Translations under genes and position numbers: made by a program
Shown here: positions 61,819-64,000 of the stretch, piece after piece
Numbering within the stretch: the stretch's first letter is position 1
Layout: each line of letters begins with the position of its first letter
The notes under the pieces: model-generated
What the model was told of the DNA's origin: nothing
Databases searched by the model: none
The model's input: only the letters and a program-made list of their open reading frames with translations
Assembly: GCA_964606505.1 (NCBI GenBank)
Contig: CAZSGM010000002.1
Location: 62,001-126,000 of the forward strand
From: CAKVOD01 sp964606505
Lineage (GTDB): Bacteria > Bacillota > Clostridia > Christensenellales > UBA1242
DNA length: 64,000 nt
Direction: 5' to 3'

Positions 61819-64000
61819 ATGAATAAAAAAGTACAAAAATCGGGGGGGGGGGGGGATTTAGTCTCTAAAAATAGCAGTATACCCGCACAAAATGAGGGGT
61901 ATACCTGCAAAAATGAGCAAGTTCATTGTCAAAACTCCAAATGTTCGGCTAAAATGTTACAAAATGTGCGAAAGCGCAAAACACGCGCAAAGCACATCTA
62001 TAAGACCGCCTTATCGGTCAAAGCAAAAACACTACCCACGACACAACTGTGCCTGTGGTTTTTGTTGTTGTGTACAGTAGTAGTTTTAACACTAACGCCA
62101 ATATTTGGAGCGCGGAAATCGCAAGTTGACGCGGGTCAATCAAGCGAAGGAACGCAATTTACAAATGCTCCTTGGGTAAAAGTCAATACTGGTAATGCGT
62201 TGTTTATTAGCGACGCAAATGGGGGTGGTGTTAGCGCAGAGACACTTTACGATTTACTGTTGCAAGTAAATAAATCTCAAGTTTGGGTAGACTCTACAAG
62301 CAATTTGTATAAAATGGAAACATCTACCCAAAACACAAGTGTTACTGAAAACACTTATTATTTATCGGCTAAGAACTTCAGTAAACTGGATGAGCCACAT
62401 GTGGTTGCAGACGGCCTCAATGCAATCACAACAGCGCAATTGCAATTGAAGTTGTTTGATGGCGCAACTTTAGGCGCAATTGAAACAACTGACAATAGTG
62501 GAGATGGGGCAGTTAATATAGATGGCGCGAGTTCTCTTTTTTATCAAGCAGTGTACCGCTCAATGGATTCTAGCAGGGATGTACTCACGCTCTATATTAA
62601 TAGTGGATACGGCAGTGCGTATTTTGACAATACGCCCGATTCCTCTGATAACTATTATGCGTATTATACGGACAGTAATTTGAGGGAGGTAGTACAAGGC
62701 ACATATTCAGCGCTTACAAATGCTTATTCTAATTTAAACTCGTTTGTGGTTGCGCCTGACGCGCTCCCAGGGAAATGGCAAAGTAGTGCGTATCAAACAT
62801 ATTTAGGGGTTGGCGTTACTGTTCCTTCTCCTTCAGATAACTTTAACGCAGGTGTAAGTTATTTAGCTGATACTACTAGTGCTATTAAAGGGGTTGTTAA
62901 CAATGGGCTTGATGGATTAACTGATATTATAGATGACGAGGCAACTGCGACTAACAGTGGTACGTGGTACACCCGCAAAGTGTTGCATAATACATGGACA
63001 GAAATAAACGATATAACAACGGAAAATACGCCATATAAAGATAAATTTTGGGTTCCAAGCGCATATGAAGTTATTTATAGGAGTGCAGTAACAGATGCAG
63101 GTCCTAATTCAGCAAGTAGTTCTAGCGCAGACGCAACACTATCTGGTGGTAATACAGGTGGCACAGATGGGGAGTTAGATGGGCGCAGTGGATTGTGGGA
63201 ACTTAATGGTTATGATCGTGCAAGCGGGGGAGAATTGTGGACTAGGTCGGGGAGTAGGTTCTCTTCCAAAATGGCGGTTACTTTAACCAATAGTGGGAGT
63301 GTTACTAATATTATGCCTAATAGTAGTATCAATGTAAGCAGCAGCAAGGGAGTGCGGGCGGCGCTCCACCTTGACATAAGGGCGTTGGCGGATGAGTATC
63401 TTTCCAAGATAACTGCAAATCAGTTGTTGGCAGACGGAACGTCGAGCGCAATAACAGCGATAGTTACAGCCAACGAAACGCGTCAAAATGTCCTTTCTAC
63501 CCACAACTATTCAAACTACACTGTTCCAAGCGCAACGGCGGACAATTACAAAAAAGTTATAACTTTTAACGCTGGCAGCGGGGAAACCCAAGTCAAGTCT
63601 TTCACGCTTAAGGCGGGAAACATAGAAAAGACTATCAATGTTGTCGGCATAAGCGGCAGTGGCACAAGAGAAACAACCAAAGACCTCTGCGACTATTCAT
63701 ACACTTATGAAAACGGACAACTCAAAGTAACCGTCAGCAACGTCCAAACGCGCACTCTCAATGTACAAGCGAATGTAGATGGATACACAACACTCAATCT
63801 TAGCGTAACCAACAGCGCGCCCAACAGCCTGTTAGTCTTGCATTTTTTTAACGGCAGCGACAAATTGGGAGAATGTAGTTTTGTTTATAGCGGCGGCGCG
63901 CAAACCGCAAGCATAACGCTACCACAAAACGAAACAATTCGCATTCTCGCAACAAAGCCATTTACTAGCCGCGTAAGGTTTGAACTCGGCGGCAGTGAAA
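61819..64000 (+). CDS. G-tract surface protein 2 (DUF6273-like), in frame ON as assembled; 3' end outside window
   Basis: ATG 61819 follows GGAGGAAATTCTA. Reading through 14 G (61842-61855) gives MNKKVQKSGGGGDLVSKN and an open frame to the end of the window, over 727 codons. The membrane segment (LCLWFLLLCTVVVLTLTPIF) matches surface protein 1. The ectodomain diverges, although landmarks are shared: ETLYDLLLQVNKSQVW, YLSAKNF, QAVYRSM, GRSGLWELNGYDRA, VRAALHLDIRAL and the C-terminal TNSAPNSLLVLHFFNGS. The frame agrees with that of the paralogue to the last visible codon. The product is probably a surface-displayed phase-variable protein; the ligand is unknown. Confidence 0.85.
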   Translation, partial: MNKKVQKSGGGGDLVSKNSSIPAQNEGYTCKNEQVHCQNSKCSAKMLQNVRKRKTRAKHIYKTALSVKAKTLPTTQLCLWFLLLCTVVVLTLTPIFGARKSQVDAGQSSEGTQFTNAPWVKVNTGNALFISDANGGGVSAETLYDLLLQVNKSQVWVDSTSNLYKMETSTQNTSVTENTYYLSAKNFSKLDEPHVVADGLNAITTAQLQLKLFDGATLGAIETTDNSGDGAVNIDGASSLFYQAVYRSMDSSRDVLTLYINSGYGSAYFDNTPDSSDNYYAYYTDSNLREVVQGTYSALTNAYSNLNSFVVAPDALPGKWQSSAYQTYLGVGVTVPSPSDNFNAGVSYLADTTSAIKGVVNNGLDGLTDIIDDEATATNSGTWYTRKVLHNTWTEINDITTENTPYKDKFWVPSAYEVIYRSAVTDAGPNSASSSSADATLSGGNTGGTDGELDGRSGLWELNGYDRASGGELWTRSGSRFSSKMAVTLTNSGSVTNIMPNSSINVSSSKGVRAALHLDIRALADEYLSKITANQLLADGTSSAITAIVTANETRQNVLSTHNYSNYTVPSATADNYKKVITFNAGSGETQVKSFTLKAGNIEKTINVVGISGSGTRETTKDLCDYSYTYENGQLKVTVSNVQTRTLNVQANVDGYTTLNLSVTNSAPNSLLVLHFFNGSDKLGECSFVYSGGAQTASITLPQNETIRILATKPFTSRVRFELGGSE
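61842..61855 (+). repeat. G14 homopolymer in codons 8-13 of surface protein 2
   Basis: Fourteen consecutive G, 23 bases after the A of the start codon. With 14 the long frame is intact; 13 or 15 would shift it out. The paralogue at 27.4 kb has 13 and is out of frame. Confidence 0.9.
61856..62152 (+). repeat. Conserved 5' cassette, copy 2
   Basis: About 297 bp matching 27484-27780 with about five substitutions and no indels. The upstream 20 bases that hold the ribosome binding site and start codon (61806-61825) are also identical to 27433-27452. Confidence 0.9.

Noticed and set aside
1..64000. tRNA or rRNA genes, insertion sequences, prophage or diversity-generating retroelement
   Set aside because: I looked for TTCRA-loop patterns, transposase, integrase and reverse-transcriptase motifs and found none. 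The homologous cassettes at 27 and 61 kb lack terminal inverted repeats.

Overview
The window comes from a low-GC, spore-forming Gram-positive bacterium, most likely an uncultured gut-type Clostridia lineage known from metagenome assembly. The reasons are two 100-N scaffold gaps, AGGAGG ribosome binding sites, a clostridial-order S10/spc/alpha ribosomal super-operon, the germination pair sleB-ypeB behind a forespore (sigma-G-like) promoter, and many large secreted proteins without sortase motifs. TAA, TAG and TGA all serve as stops, so the genetic code is standard. Finer taxonomy cannot be read from the sequence.

Layout. 1-4.4 kb: tail of a DUF4143 ATPase, a DNA-binding Fic protein with a palindrome over its promoter, the GTPase typA, and a 13-bp tandem repeat that runs into an assembly gap. 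4.4-12 kb: sleB-ypeB, pnuC (opposite strand), lemA with a DUF2207 membrane protein, and rluB. 12-20 kb: a large secreted modular protein, an M6-type metalloprotease anchored by its C-terminus, and an M1-type peptidase on the minus strand. 20-27 kb: three tRNA synthetases, alaS (no C-terminal domain), ileS (unusual HIGH motif) and glnS. 27-40 kb: a DUF6273-like surface protein whose reading frame passes through a 13-G tract, a DUF362 ferredoxin, and a small membrane protein followed by a very large secreted tandem-repeat protein (broken by a gap). 40-44 kb: a minimal sufC-sufB Fe-S assembly pair and a three-gene operon of unknown function. 44.5-61.2 kb: rpsJ through rplQ, including secY, two adenylate kinases, map, a KOW protein, infA and rpoA. 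61.7-64 kb: a second G-tract surface protein that runs off the window.

The most striking feature is the pair of surface-protein genes at 27.4 and 61.8 kb. They share near-identical promoters, ribosome binding sites and a roughly 300-bp 5' cassette. Each carries a long G homopolymer within the first ten codons. As assembled, the first (13 G) is frameshifted OFF and the second (14 G) is in frame ON. This is the expected signature of phase variation by slipped-strand mispairing, with a homogenised cassette joined to diverged ectodomains. Other points of interest are the giant repeat protein and its membrane partner, the non-canonical IleRS signature, the tandem adenylate kinases with complementary active-site substitutions, the minimal SUF pair, and structured leaders inside the ribosomal operon.
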